Positions 51,067-59,055 of a DNA stretch of 64,000 bases are shown here, piece by piece. The notes under the pieces are model-generated. The model was not told the DNA's origin, did not search any database, and worked only from the letters and a program-made list of their open reading frames with translations. The stretch lies in assembly GCF_028532725.1 (NCBI RefSeq), contig NZ_JAQKGU010000007.1:62001-126000 (forward strand), read 5' to 3'. The DNA comes from Desulfovibrio sp. Fe33 (GTDB lineage Bacteria > Desulfobacterota > Desulfovibrionia > Desulfovibrionales > Desulfovibrionaceae). The translations under genes and the position numbers were made by a program. How positions within the stretch are numbered: position 1 is the stretch's first letter; every line of letters begins with the position of its first letter.

Positions 51067-53694
51067 CTATTTTTCTGGACTCCAGATTTCGTAGATGCGT
51101 TTTCGTTGATTGAATGCTTCTTCGCCACCCTCCATAATATCCACGACATCCTGCTGCTGGGTCGGGCAATCGATACTACCAGAAGACAGGGAAATTTTGT
51201 TGTCTGAATATTTGCAGGCTATTATTTGCTCAGCATCGCCTAATACCGGGAAATTCGCATTATGTGTCGCGAAAATGAATTGAGTGCTCGGCTTCAGTTT
51301 TCTTATCAGCTTGATGACATCTTCATATATGGTCTGGTTATCCAGGTCGTCTTCTGGCTGATCAATAATTATCACATCATTCTCTTGCTGGCTCAACACG
51401 AACAGAATGAGCGCAGACGCCCTTTGTCCAAGAGAGTGATGACGTAATTCCTTATCCCGATATTTTATCCTAAAGAGGTTCGGCACCTGCCAGACGAGCA
51501 TTTCCTTGTAGTGTAGGGCGAAGTATTCCTCAAAGGTTTGGGCAGATGTGCCTTGCTTGGCAAGAACATCAGCCAAGTTTCTCCGCATAGCCCCAAAATC
51601 AGGGTATTCCTGCACCAGGGCTTCAAGGGTTGTTTTCCTAATTTTACTCCCTTTGAAAAATCCAACCATGGCCTCCAGGTAAGCCTTTTTGTCTTCCTTG
51701 AATTCCGAGTCAATCTGAAGGGCGGTATGATTTTGGTTAACCTTTTCAAGCTCGCTTTGAATAATCACGAATTCTTCACGCCAAAGCTCGTTCAGGTCTG
51801 CTAGAGATTGATGTAACTCATCCTCAAGCTGCTCTTTTTTCTTCGCCTTCTTCCCGATCTCAGCCAGGGCTTTGTCGGCTTCTGTGACGGTAGTGGTTAG
51901 CGTCAAGAACTCATCTGGGCTGATGGCTACCGCTCCATCCTGCTTCAATTCTTCAGCCAGAGACCGCTCAATTTTTGCGAACTCTTCCTTGAGGGATTCT
52001 TTTGTCCGGTCAAACTCTGAGATTTTTGTTTTAAGCTCCTCCAAGACCTCCTTGCCGGTAGCAAGTTCCTTCTTGATTTGGGCAAAGGATGTGAGCAATT
52101 TAGAATAACTACTTAGGATATTTTCGAAAAGTTGTTTGTTCTCCTGAGACTCATATCCCAACTTTTCCTTGAGCTCGTCGTCGAACACATCAATGAAATT
52201 CTCCAACTCATCAAGATAGTGTTTCGCAATCCTCTGGAGATCTGCGCAAGCGGTAGAGTCTTTGTCAAACTCGGTCTGCTTACTCATCTTGGCTTCAACG
52301 CCGTGTTTTTTATAAAATTTCAGCTTGAAAATCGCATTTTGCTTTTTGGCCTCTATAGTCTCCCTATCATCTGCTCCCTGCGAAAGGCGGTGTAGGTTGT
52401 CAAGAGCTGCCCCAACCACCATTTCCTGTCGTTTGATATTTGCCCTGACATCAACCAGCTTTTCGCCAACAAGCTTCTCAACCAGATCCTTCTCAAAGCC
52501 TTCACCGGCACTGGAAAGATCTTTTTGTCCAAAGTATATTGGCTTGTTTAAAACCGTCTCTCGAATAGAGATGCCCCGCTGTACGTTACCGTCAACGTAA
52601 ACATCTGGAGCCCCTTTGAGAATTCGGACTACTTGGTAGAGCTGCCCACGTTGGTCTTTGGCCGTAATGACGACTCTCCCTCCGCTACCCAAAATGTGTT
52701 CGACAAGCTTTTCGCGGTATGGCCTATCTATCGCATCAGGCCCGAGAGGGATATCAAGAGTGTATCGAATTGCTTCAATGATGGACGACTTACCGCTGCC
52801 ACGAATTCCAATAAGGGTGTTCAGCTCTGGGGAGAAGTAAACAGTCTTTCCGTCAAGAGCCCCACCTTCGAATCCTACACTAATGATGTGAGAACATTCG
52901 TGTCCAACTGGTTCGGTGGCCAGTCTATGTTCATGGTCCAAGAGCGCGTATTTCACCGCTTCAAATGTGAAATCACCGACCTTAAGGTAACTCTTTTTCC
53001 CATTCCCAACACCATCCAACCCTTTACAGTCAGATCCTTCAACCTCAGCCGGATATGCTTCGCCAAGCCAGTCTTGTGCCTTGGTACGGCACTTCTTGTC
53101 AGTGACATTATGAGTTCTGACTTTCTGAAACCCCAAGGCCCTTCGCCTGAAGGCTTCGTGCTTTCCAAGTTCCTGAAGACGGCCACCGTCAAGTTCATTC
53201 CAAAGTCCACTCTTTTGCTCTACATGAGCGAATATTATGAAAAAATCTCGATTATATTCTTCAAGTTTCTGGATGGTCTGAAGGAGACTTTGGGAGCTTC
53301 TGCCATTCTCGCGTTGATATTCTTCCTTAGCCTTCCCCGAGAAGGTCGCAGCAAGAAAATTGTTGATATAGTCGTTTCCATTTTCAAGCCATTTGTCGCT
53401 GAACACCACCAAAGTGTGGATACCGTTGGCTCCATCATTTACGGAGAGTTCAACGCCAGGAAGAAGGAAGACACCTTCACGCTTTGCCTTCTGGCGAAGT
53501 GTCTTGAATTCCTCGTGTTCGAATTTGTTATGATTAGTTATGACGCCGATAGATATACCTGCGTCCTTAAGAGCCTGGACGTAATCGTGAAAGAAGTGCT
53601 GCGGCTCGTTTGGATACGTGAACTCTTTGTCGGCATTAGTGTGAAGGTGGAAATCCGCTCTCAGCCAAACGCTGCCGTTGTCAAAAATGCCCAT
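51067..53694 (-). CDS. PHP-domain protein with SMC-like ATPase (TrlF type)
   Basis: An 875-residue protein. Residues 1-220 form a PHP metal-dependent phosphoesterase domain: LRADFHLHTNAD, IGVITNHNKFEHEEF, LLPGVELSVND and FFIIFAHVEQKSG supply metal ligands. An SMC/RecF-like ATPase follows: Walker A GIRGSGKSSIIEAI near residue 300, a long coiled coil (about 400-680), the ABC-signature-like HHSLGQRAS, and Walker B DVIIIDQPEDDLDNQ near 780. The FATHNANFPVLGDAEQIIA stretch is the switch region. I recall NCBI naming this plan TrlF. Nuclease-plus-SMC ATPases are common in anti-phage systems. The gene is clearly AT-richer than its surroundings, so it was probably acquired. The start follows AAGGATC. 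Confidence 0.87.
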   Translation of the reverse strand: MGIFDNGSVWLRADFHLHTNADKEFTYPNEPQHFFHDYVQALKDAGISIGVITNHNKFEHEEFKTLRQKAKREGVFLLPGVELSVNDGANGIHTLVVFSDKWLENGNDYINNFLAATFSGKAKEEYQRENGRSSQSLLQTIQKLEEYNRDFFIIFAHVEQKSGLWNELDGGRLQELGKHEAFRRRALGFQKVRTHNVTDKKCRTKAQDWLGEAYPAEVEGSDCKGLDGVGNGKKSYLKVGDFTFEAVKYALLDHEHRLATEPVGHECSHIISVGFEGGALDGKTVYFSPELNTLIGIRGSGKSSIIEAIRYTLDIPLGPDAIDRPYREKLVEHILGSGGRVVITAKDQRGQLYQVVRILKGAPDVYVDGNVQRGISIRETVLNKPIYFGQKDLSSAGEGFEKDLVEKLVGEKLVDVRANIKRQEMVVGAALDNLHRLSQGADDRETIEAKKQNAIFKLKFYKKHGVEAKMSKQTEFDKDSTACADLQRIAKHYLDELENFIDVFDDELKEKLGYESQENKQLFENILSSYSKLLTSFAQIKKELATGKEVLEELKTKISEFDRTKESLKEEFAKIERSLAEELKQDGAVAISPDEFLTLTTTVTEADKALAEIGKKAKKKEQLEDELHQSLADLNELWREEFVIIQSELEKVNQNHTALQIDSEFKEDKKAYLEAMVGFFKGSKIRKTTLEALVQEYPDFGAMRRNLADVLAKQGTSAQTFEEYFALHYKEMLVWQVPNLFRIKYRDKELRHHSLGQRASALILFVLSQQENDVIIIDQPEDDLDNQTIYEDVIKLIRKLKPSTQFIFATHNANFPVLGDAEQIIACKYSDNKISLSSGSIDCPTQQQDVVDIMEGGEEAFNQRKRIYEIWSPEK

Positions 53695-53717
53695 TGCAAG
53701 ATCCTTGGTAGAGAATG

Positions 53718-53746
53718 AATAAAATTAATGTCTTCCGAACTATCAA
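53718..53746 (-). promoter_or_regulatory. Candidate promoter of the PHP-ATPase gene
   Basis: On the minus strand TTGATA (53746-53741), a 17-nt spacer and TTTATT (53723-53718) lie 24 nt before the gene start. The -10 is a 4/6 match. Confidence 0.35.
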
Positions 53747-53810
53747 GGGTTAAGCAATCATGCAACGTGTATTACATTATAGATACGATAATTTCTCATA
53801 TCCAATGAGA

Positions 53811-53855
53811 AAAGCCAGCAACTGATGCCGATAAGGGGATGCAATTGCTGGCTTT
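53811..53855. terminator. Large inverted repeat beyond the His-rich gene
   Basis: A perfect 11-bp inverted repeat AAAGCCAGCAA / TTGCTGGCTTT with a 23-nt loop, followed by AT-rich DNA. It may be a terminator for the minus-strand gene at 53894-54274, or mark an edge of the AT-richer insert. A smaller repeat TCTCAT-N5-ATGAGA (53794-53810) lies next to it. Confidence 0.5.
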
Positions 53856-53893
53856 GTGCATTTCCTACATAATGCCGTTTAAGGGGGGACTGC

Positions 53894-54274
53894 TTATCTG
53901 ATGGTTTGAATTATGAATGAAAACCGCTGGATCGGGGTAATGCGCTTGGTCTCGCAGCGGTCGTTCCGGTGAAAGCCGTGACCGTAGTTGTGGCGGTGCG
54001 TCTTGTGGGGACGGAAGTGCGGATACTTCCGGTGTTCGGGCCGGTTGCTCATGGCGTGCAAGGGGGGATTGCCCGGCCGGGGGGCGTGACGGAATTCCTG
54101 ATGTCCCCGCCGCTCCTGGGAGTACGCGCGTCCCTGCTTGTGTTGCATGGCTTGGTGTCCCTGTTGCCGGGAGTATTGGGGTCCGGAGTTGCGGTGGCTG
54201 CCGGGATCGGCCGAAGCCGAAGTGGCTAAGACGAGGGAACAAAGGGCCAAGGTGATGAGGATCAATCGTCGCAT
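53894..54274 (-). CDS. Small secreted His-rich protein, unknown function
   Basis: A 126-residue protein with a Sec signal (MRRLILITLALCSLVLATSASA, cleavage after ASA). The mature part is basic and rich in His, Arg, Gln and Pro, with runs such as HKTHRHNYGHGFHRND and about fifteen histidines. It contains only one cysteine. It may bind metal ions or be a disordered periplasmic protein. A second start-codon frame over the same bases encodes a less plausible protein without a signal, so this frame is chosen. It lies 220 nt downstream of the cytochrome c3 gene on the same strand, and the two share the MRRI/MRRL signal start. Confidence 0.62.
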   Translation of the reverse strand: MRRLILITLALCSLVLATSASADPGSHRNSGPQYSRQQGHQAMQHKQGRAYSQERRGHQEFRHAPRPGNPPLHAMSNRPEHRKYPHFRPHKTHRHNYGHGFHRNDRCETKRITPIQRFSFIIQTIR

Positions 54275-54451
54275 AATGTCTCCAGTGTTGGGGTTGTGAT
54301 GACCAAGTTATGGCAAAGGATGTGCCACATATAATTCATTGAATTCAAAGGATATAATTACGTACGCTTTCGCCAGATGCGCAGTCTTTGCGCACGATTG
54401 CGCCCTGTTGGGACGCTTCCGGCGCGGTTGTTTTCCCGTTTGGGCATGAGA

Positions 54452-54474
54452 AAGGCCCGCACGGGGCGGGCCTT
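54452..54474 (-). terminator. Terminator of the cytochrome c3 gene
   Basis: On the minus strand a 9-bp stem AAGGCCCGC / GCGGGCCTT with a 5-nt loop, followed by a short T run, 24 nt after the stop. Confidence 0.75.
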
Positions 54475-54497
54475 CGGGGGAGGGGATGGCGGCTTAA

Positions 54498-54890
54498 CTA
54501 GTCGGCGTGGCACTGCTTACAGGATATCGGCACCGGCTTTCCGTCGCGCTTCTTCACGATCTTGTGGCAGCCCAGGCAACTCTTGTCGGTATTCTTGGCG
54601 TGGAAAGCCGAGTAAAAGGCGGTCGCTTCCTTCTTGCCGGGCTGGTCGTGGCAACCAGATGCGCTGCATCCCTTGATTTCCGACTTGCCGTCCCACGTGT
54701 GATGGCAGGTGGCGCATTCCATATCCGCCTTCACATGGCGGCCGTGGGGAAAGTCCACCAGACTCTTGGTGGCTTCCATGCCTGTGGGCGGACCGAGCTT
54801 GATATCGCCGGGAGCCGACGGAGCGGCCCAGGCCGAGACGGCCAGGCCAAAGGTGAAAAGGGCCATAAGGGTGATGACGATGCGTCGCAT
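54498..54890 (-). CDS. Periplasmic tetraheme cytochrome c3
   Basis: A 130-residue class III cytochrome with a Sec signal (MRRIVITLMALFTFGLAVSAWA). Four heme c sites are visible: CATCH (C59-H63), CSASGCH (C75-H81, the CxxxxCH variant typical of heme 2), CLGCH (C105-H109) and CKQCH (C124-H128). Other histidines (H49 region FPHGRH, H97) fit the bis-His axial ligands. This is the type I cytochrome c3 that accepts electrons from periplasmic hydrogenases and formate dehydrogenases and donates to Qrc, encoded at 5.3-10.1 kb. It is monocistronic, with its own terminator. Confidence 0.95.
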   Translation of the reverse strand: MRRIVITLMALFTFGLAVSAWAAPSAPGDIKLGPPTGMEATKSLVDFPHGRHVKADMECATCHHTWDGKSEIKGCSASGCHDQPGKKEATAFYSAFHAKNTDKSCLGCHKIVKKRDGKPVPISCKQCHAD

Positions 54891-55033
54891 GATGCCTCCA
54901 GGGTTTTATTGGTTGTCGATTAAGACATGGCAAGGCGTGTGCCAGAAATAGTCGATTGAAATATAAGGAAAATAAATTTCGATCGGCGAGACCGAGCGCA
55001 TAAGTTGCGCACGTACGGTGTACGGGATGCAAT

Positions 55034-55140
55034 AAAGCCCGCGCCGAAGGCGCATAAAAGGGATGCAAGGGTGCGAGCCCTTGCCCGCCGGAGGCGAAAT
55101 CATCCGACGATTGCCGCGGAGCGGCTTTCAAACCTGATTT
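55034..55140 (+). repeat. Multi-hairpin intergenic repeat, copy 2
   Basis: About 107 nt matching the copies at 18979 and 55223. Hairpins: GCGCC-GAA-GGCGC, GCAAGGG-N6-CCCTTGC, CGCC-GGA-GGCG and GCCGC-GGA-GCGGC. The last loop differs from the other copies (GGA against AAA and GAA) while the stem is kept. It lies in the 530-nt gap between the cytochrome c3 gene and the second ABC operon. Confidence 0.88.
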
Positions 55141-55222
55141 TGTCCTTCGAGTTAATGAGACAGGCCCAATAAAAAAGGACCAGTAAAATTAACTTCCGCA
55201 TTGCGGCAGAACGTAACGGAGC

Positions 55223-55325
55223 AAAAGCCCGCGCCGAAGGCGCATAAAAGGGATGCAAGGGTGTGAGCCCTTGCCCGCCGGAGGCGAAATCATCCGATCA
55301 TTGCCGCGAAGCGGCTTTCAAACCT
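55223..55325 (+). repeat. Multi-hairpin intergenic repeat, copy 3
   Basis: The third copy lies 83 nt beyond copy 2 in the same orientation. The hairpin order is the same; the loop of hairpin 2 reads TGTGAG instead of TGCGAG and the last loop is GAA. The DNA between copies 2 and 3 is AT-richer and carries no gene. Confidence 0.88.
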
Positions 55326-55363
55326 GCCTTTCCTCTTCAAAGAGTCAAGCAGACTCCCCCCCC

Positions 55364-55398
55364 AAAAAAAAGAAGGGGGAACGTCGCCGTTCCCCCTT
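55364..55398 (-). terminator. Terminator of the second amino-acid ABC operon
   Basis: On the minus strand an 11-bp stem (55388-55398 with 55373-55383) with a TCGC-type tetraloop is followed by a run of eight T residues, about 20 nt after the permease stop. Confidence 0.93.
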
Positions 55399-55420
55399 CA
55401 TGCCTTTCGATGCAGTTCGT

Positions 55421-57184
55421 CTACATTTCGATGCGAATGGTTTCGGGGCTTAGTTTACGTTCCAGCCGCTTGGCGTAAAGACTCATGAAGTAGCTGAAGA
55501 CGAAGTAGAGCACGGCCACCGTGGTGTAGATTTCGAAGGGATAGATCATGATTCGGTTGTTGATGGCGTAGGCCGCGCGGGTCAGCTCCATGACGCCGAT
55601 GATATAGGCCAGGGACGTGTCCTTGAAAGCGGCGATGAACATGCCGACCAGGGCGGGGAGCATTTGCTTGAGCGCCTGGGGCAGGATGATCTTGCGCATG
55701 GTCTGGAAGTACGTCAGGCCGGATGCCTTGGCCGCTTCCACCTGCCCGGGCGGGATATTCTCGATGCCGCCGCGCACGGTCTCGGCGATGTACGCTCCGA
55801 AGAAGAAGGTCATGGCGATGGTGGCGGCCCAGAACGCCTGGACGTCTACCTTGAAGACGAATTCGAGAATCGCCTGGTAGAACCAGAGGATGACCAGGAT
55901 GAGCGGCACGCCCCGGATAAGCTCGATGTACAGTATGCAGGGGATGCGGAAGACGCGGTTCTTGGCCGTGCGCCCCATGCCGACCGCGAGCCCTATGATG
56001 AAGCTGCCCGCGATGGAGATGGCGGCCATGAGCAGGGAGCTGGCCAGCCCGCCCAGTCCGAAGCAGAACTCGGTCTCGTCGCCTTCGGGAAAACGCCAGA
56101 TGAGCAGGGTCTTGAAGTTGGCTCCGATGATTTCCCAGTTGAAGTGGATAAGGGCCATGACGACCATGTAGAGGACGTAGGCGAGGGCGGCCACGAAGAA
56201 AATTTTGAGGGCCTTTATCAGATTTCTGCCCAGTCTGTTCAACGCCTGCTTGAGCGGGGAGACGGTGCGCTGGTCCGGGCTCTTGCGGAAATACCAGAAG
56301 ATGTATTCGAGTTTGCGTCCCAGGAAGTCGAACGGCCAGAAGAGAACATCGGCCACCCTGCGCAGGGGGGTGATCCTGTCGCGGGGCATGATCTTGAGGC
56401 GTTCGTTGACGATGTAGAGGATGCCCGCGATGGACAGGGACAGGCCGAGATAGACCAGCGTGGCCACGGAAAAGGCCTCGAAGGTCCGGTAGGTCAGGGA
56501 GTACACCTCGGTCATGGACCAGCACAGTTCGGACACGCCGATGGTCATGGCCAGGGAGGTGTTCTTCATGTTGTTGAGGAACTCGCTGCCCAGCGGCGGG
56601 ATGATCTCGCGGAAGGCGAGCGGCAGGATGACCTTGCGCAGGGTCTGAGGGAAGGTCAGTCCCGACGAATAGGAGGCTTCGAGCAGTCCCTTGGGGATGG
56701 ACTGGATGCCCGCTCGGATGATCTCCGCCATGAACGCGCCGGTGAATATGCCGCAACCCACCGTGGCGCACCAGAACTCGAAGTTCATGTCGAACAGCTT
56801 GAAGCGGATTTCCTCCGGGAAGGCGTAGGGCAGGGCGAAGTTCCAGAAAAAGAGCTGGATGAGCAGGGGGGTGTTGCGGAAAAGCTCAACGTAGCTGGTG
56901 GCGAACCAGTAGACCGGCTTGAAGGAGGACAGCCGCGCCAGACCGAAGATGGTGCCCATGGCCAGGGCGATGGCCGCCGAGTAAAGCGTGATGGTCAGGG
57001 TGGTGTTGATGCCGTTGACCATGAGGTGGCCCATGTGGCCGTACTGGCCTTCTACGGCAAACACGGCCCAGTCGAAATCGTATTTGAATTCGAAGACGAA
57101 GGCGAAATAGTAGACCACCAGGCCGGTCAGGGCCAGGAGGGCCAGGTTTTGGACCCAGATTTTTTCGAAATACCGTTTAAACAT
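55421..57184 (-). CDS. Fused amino-acid ABC transporter permease (two domains)
   Basis: A 587-residue permease with two complete HisM/HisQ-type domains in one chain. The first EAA loop is LLEASYSSGLTFPQTLRKVILPLA (about residue 167), the second QVEAAKASGLTYFQTMRKIILPQA (about 482). A linker of roughly 100 residues with an extra amphipathic helix (RKLEYIFWYFRKSP) joins them. Each half has a typical PLL or VPLI second helix (FRNTPLLIQLFFW, IRGVPLILVILWF). It would form the whole channel by itself, replacing the heterodimer of the paralogous operon at 13457-14951. It is the last gene of its operon. Confidence 0.93.
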   Translation of the reverse strand: MFKRYFEKIWVQNLALLALTGLVVYYFAFVFEFKYDFDWAVFAVEGQYGHMGHLMVNGINTTLTITLYSAAIALAMGTIFGLARLSSFKPVYWFATSYVELFRNTPLLIQLFFWNFALPYAFPEEIRFKLFDMNFEFWCATVGCGIFTGAFMAEIIRAGIQSIPKGLLEASYSSGLTFPQTLRKVILPLAFREIIPPLGSEFLNNMKNTSLAMTIGVSELCWSMTEVYSLTYRTFEAFSVATLVYLGLSLSIAGILYIVNERLKIMPRDRITPLRRVADVLFWPFDFLGRKLEYIFWYFRKSPDQRTVSPLKQALNRLGRNLIKALKIFFVAALAYVLYMVVMALIHFNWEIIGANFKTLLIWRFPEGDETEFCFGLGGLASSLLMAAISIAGSFIIGLAVGMGRTAKNRVFRIPCILYIELIRGVPLILVILWFYQAILEFVFKVDVQAFWAATIAMTFFFGAYIAETVRGGIENIPPGQVEAAKASGLTYFQTMRKIILPQALKQMLPALVGMFIAAFKDTSLAYIIGVMELTRAAYAINNRIMIYPFEIYTTVAVLYFVFSYFMSLYAKRLERKLSPETIRIEM

Positions 57185-57204
57185 CGTGCTCTTTTGAGGA
57201 AAGA

Positions 57205-57233
57205 GGGTCCCGGAGCGGAAGGCTCCGGGACCC
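57205..57233 (-). terminator. Intra-operon hairpin between binding protein and permease
   Basis: A perfect 12-bp stem GGGTCCCGGAGC / GCTCCGGGACCC with a 5-nt loop and a weak T-rich tail. It probably protects or attenuates the transcript so that more binding protein than permease is made. Confidence 0.7.
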
Positions 57234-57258
57234 GATTGTCATGCTTCGGGAAAAGGGC

Positions 57259-58083
57259 CTACGGCCACATTTCGATCTTGGAAGTCAGCGGGAACGGATA
57301 CTGGGAGTTCGGGCCGAACCACTTGTCGTAGATCTTCAGGTAGGTGCCGTCCATCCAGATGTCCTGAATGGTGAAGTTGATGGTGTCGCGCCAGGCGGAG
57401 TCGTCCTGGGGCAGGCCGACGCCGTAGGGCTCGTCGGAGATGAAGTCGCCGACCAGCTCGAACTGGCCGGGAACCTTGGCGGCGTAACCGAGCAGGATGG
57501 TGGAGTCGGTGGTGATGGCCTGGACGCGGCCGGAGCGCAGAGCTTCGAACATGGCGACTTCGCCGTCATAACCGGTGACCTGCGGGTTGGGGTTGCCCAG
57601 TTCCTTCAGGTAGGCGGTGGCGTTGACGATGGAGGTGGTGCCCTGCATGGAGCCGACCTTCATGTTGGCCAGGTCCTTGGCGTCCTTGACGGTGCCCTTC
57701 TTGGCCAGGAACTTCTGTCCGTCGAAGAAGTAGGTGATGGAGAAGTCGATCTTTTCGTCGCGCACGCGCTTGTGGGTCATGTTGGACAGGACCATGTCGA
57801 CCTTGGGCGGGTTGGTCTGGACGAAGGAGATGCGGGTGTTGTTGTTGACCACGACCTTTTCGAGCTTGCAGCCGAGGCGTTTGGCGATCTCGGTGGCCAT
57901 GTCGACATCGAAGCCGACCCACTCGTTCTTGTCGTTGATGAAGCCGAAGGGAATGCCCTGGTTGGACAGACCGGCCTTGAGGACCTTGGTGGACATGACG
58001 CGGTCATAGGTGGGACCGGCGAAAGCGACGGATGCAGCCATAACCAGCAGGGCGGCCATGACAGCGATTTTGAGAACTCTCAT
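57259..58083 (-). CDS. Amino-acid ABC transporter substrate-binding protein
   Basis: A 274-residue SBP_bac_3 protein with a Sec signal (MRVLKIAVMAALLVMAASVAFA). The mature domain has VGFDVDMATEIAKRLGCKLEKV, the pocket segment PPKVDMVLSNMTHKRVRDEKIDFSITYFFDGQKFL and MKVGSMQGTTS. It resembles the binding protein at 12572-13378, with the same MTHK and DGQK landmarks. The start follows AGGAGAGG. It probably binds a polar amino acid. Confidence 0.94.
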   Translation of the reverse strand: MRVLKIAVMAALLVMAASVAFAGPTYDRVMSTKVLKAGLSNQGIPFGFINDKNEWVGFDVDMATEIAKRLGCKLEKVVVNNNTRISFVQTNPPKVDMVLSNMTHKRVRDEKIDFSITYFFDGQKFLAKKGTVKDAKDLANMKVGSMQGTTSIVNATAYLKELGNPNPQVTGYDGEVAMFEALRSGRVQAITTDSTILLGYAAKVPGQFELVGDFISDEPYGVGLPQDDSAWRDTINFTIQDIWMDGTYLKIYDKWFGPNSQYPFPLTSKIEMWP

Positions 58084-58111
58084 TTACCTCTCCTATTGTC
58101 GAGTTCGTATG

Positions 58112-58148
58112 AAAAAAGCCCTTGCCGGGCACAATGTCCGGCAAGGGC
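58112..58148 (-). terminator. Intra-operon terminator between the ATPase and binding-protein genes
   Basis: On the minus strand an 11-bp stem GCCCTTGCCGG / CCGGCAAGGGC with a 9-nt loop, followed by six T residues (A run at 58112-58117). It sits just before the binding-protein ribosome site. Confidence 0.88.
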
Positions 58149-58157
58149 GAAAATCCG

Positions 58158-58886
58158 CTAGTGGCTGAGAATCTTGCTGAGAAAATCCTTGGTCCGGTCG
58201 GACTGCGGGTTGTGGAAGAATTCCTCGGGCGTGTTTTCTTCGATGAGATACCCGTCGTCCATGAATATGACCCGGTCCGCAACTTCCCGCGCAAACCCCA
58301 TTTCGTGGGTGACGCAGACCATTGTCATGCCTTCGCGGGCCAGGGACTTCATGACGTCCAGGACCTCGTTGATCATTTCCGGGTCCAGGGCCGACGTGGG
58401 TTCGTCGAAGAGCATGATCTTCGGTTGCATGGCCAGGCCCCGCGCGATGGCCACTCGCTGTTGCTGGCCGCCCGAGAGCTGCGACGGATAGGAGCCCGCC
58501 TTGTCCGGGATGCCGACTTTCTTGAGCAGGTCCATGCCTATGGCGGTGGCGTCGCCCCGGTTCATGCCCCGGACGAGCGTCGGCGCCAGGGTGATGTTCT
58601 CCATGACCGTCATGTGCGGGTAGAGATTGAACTGCTGGAAGACGAAACCTACTTCGGCGCGGAGCAGGGTCATGTTGGTGCGGGGGTCGGAAACGTTCAT
58701 GCCGTCCACCAGGATGTCGCCTTCCTGGATGGGCTCCAGCCGATTGATGCACCGGATCATGGTGGACTTGCCGGAACCGGAAGGCCCGCAGACCACCACG
58801 ACTTCCCCCTTGGTCACATTGAGGTTGATATTTTTGAGGACCTGGAAGTCCCCATACCATTTATTGACGCCTCTGAAAGAAATCAC
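58158..58886 (-). CDS. Amino-acid ABC transporter ATP-binding protein
   Basis: A 242-residue GlnQ-type ATPase, the same length as the paralogue at 11802-12530. Walker A is GPSGSGKST, the Q-loop [12 protein letters not shown], the signature LSGGQQQR and Walker [15 protein letters not shown]. The start at GTG 58886 follows CCGGAG at a good distance; a longer reading from an ATG at 59024 adds 46 residues without homology and is rejected. It heads the operon of ATPase, binding protein and fused permease. Confidence 0.93.
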   Translation of the reverse strand: MISFRGVNKWYGDFQVLKNINLNVTKGEVVVVCGPSGSGKSTMIRCINRLEPIQEGDILVDGMNVSDPRTNMTLLRAEVGFVFQQFNLYPHMTVMENITLAPTLVRGMNRGDATAIGMDLLKKVGIPDKAGSYPSQLSGGQQQRVAIARGLAMQPKIMLFDEPTSALDPEMINEVLDVMKSLAREGMTMVCVTHEMGFAREVADRVIFMDDGYLIEENTPEEFFHNPQSDRTKDFLSKILSH

Positions 58887-59055
58887 TGTGAACTCCGGGA
58901 AAGAAATTGGGCAAAAGTCAAGAGGAATTTTTAGCAGAAAAACGGCCGTATAGCAATATAAATTCTGCCCCGGAGGGGTGTCGTGAACAATGTTCAGCGG
59001 ATTTTTCCGGGAAGAATTCCTCATGAGCGGAGAGAGACGAGCGGACGACGGATCG

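Noticed and set aside
52633-53718. A 361-codon plus-strand frame inside the PHP-ATPase gene
   Set aside because: It opposes the clear PHP and Walker A motifs of the minus-strand gene and has no recognisable domain.
18979-55325. Short minus-strand frames beginning MISPPAGKGSHP in the repeat copies
   Set aside because: The shared peptide arises only because the DNA repeat is shared; the frames diverge and end at random beyond it, with no ribosome site.
58887-59024. N-terminal extension of the second amino-acid ABC ATPase
   Set aside because: The extra 46 residues have no counterpart in the paralogue, and a GTG with a good ribosome site gives the exact family length.
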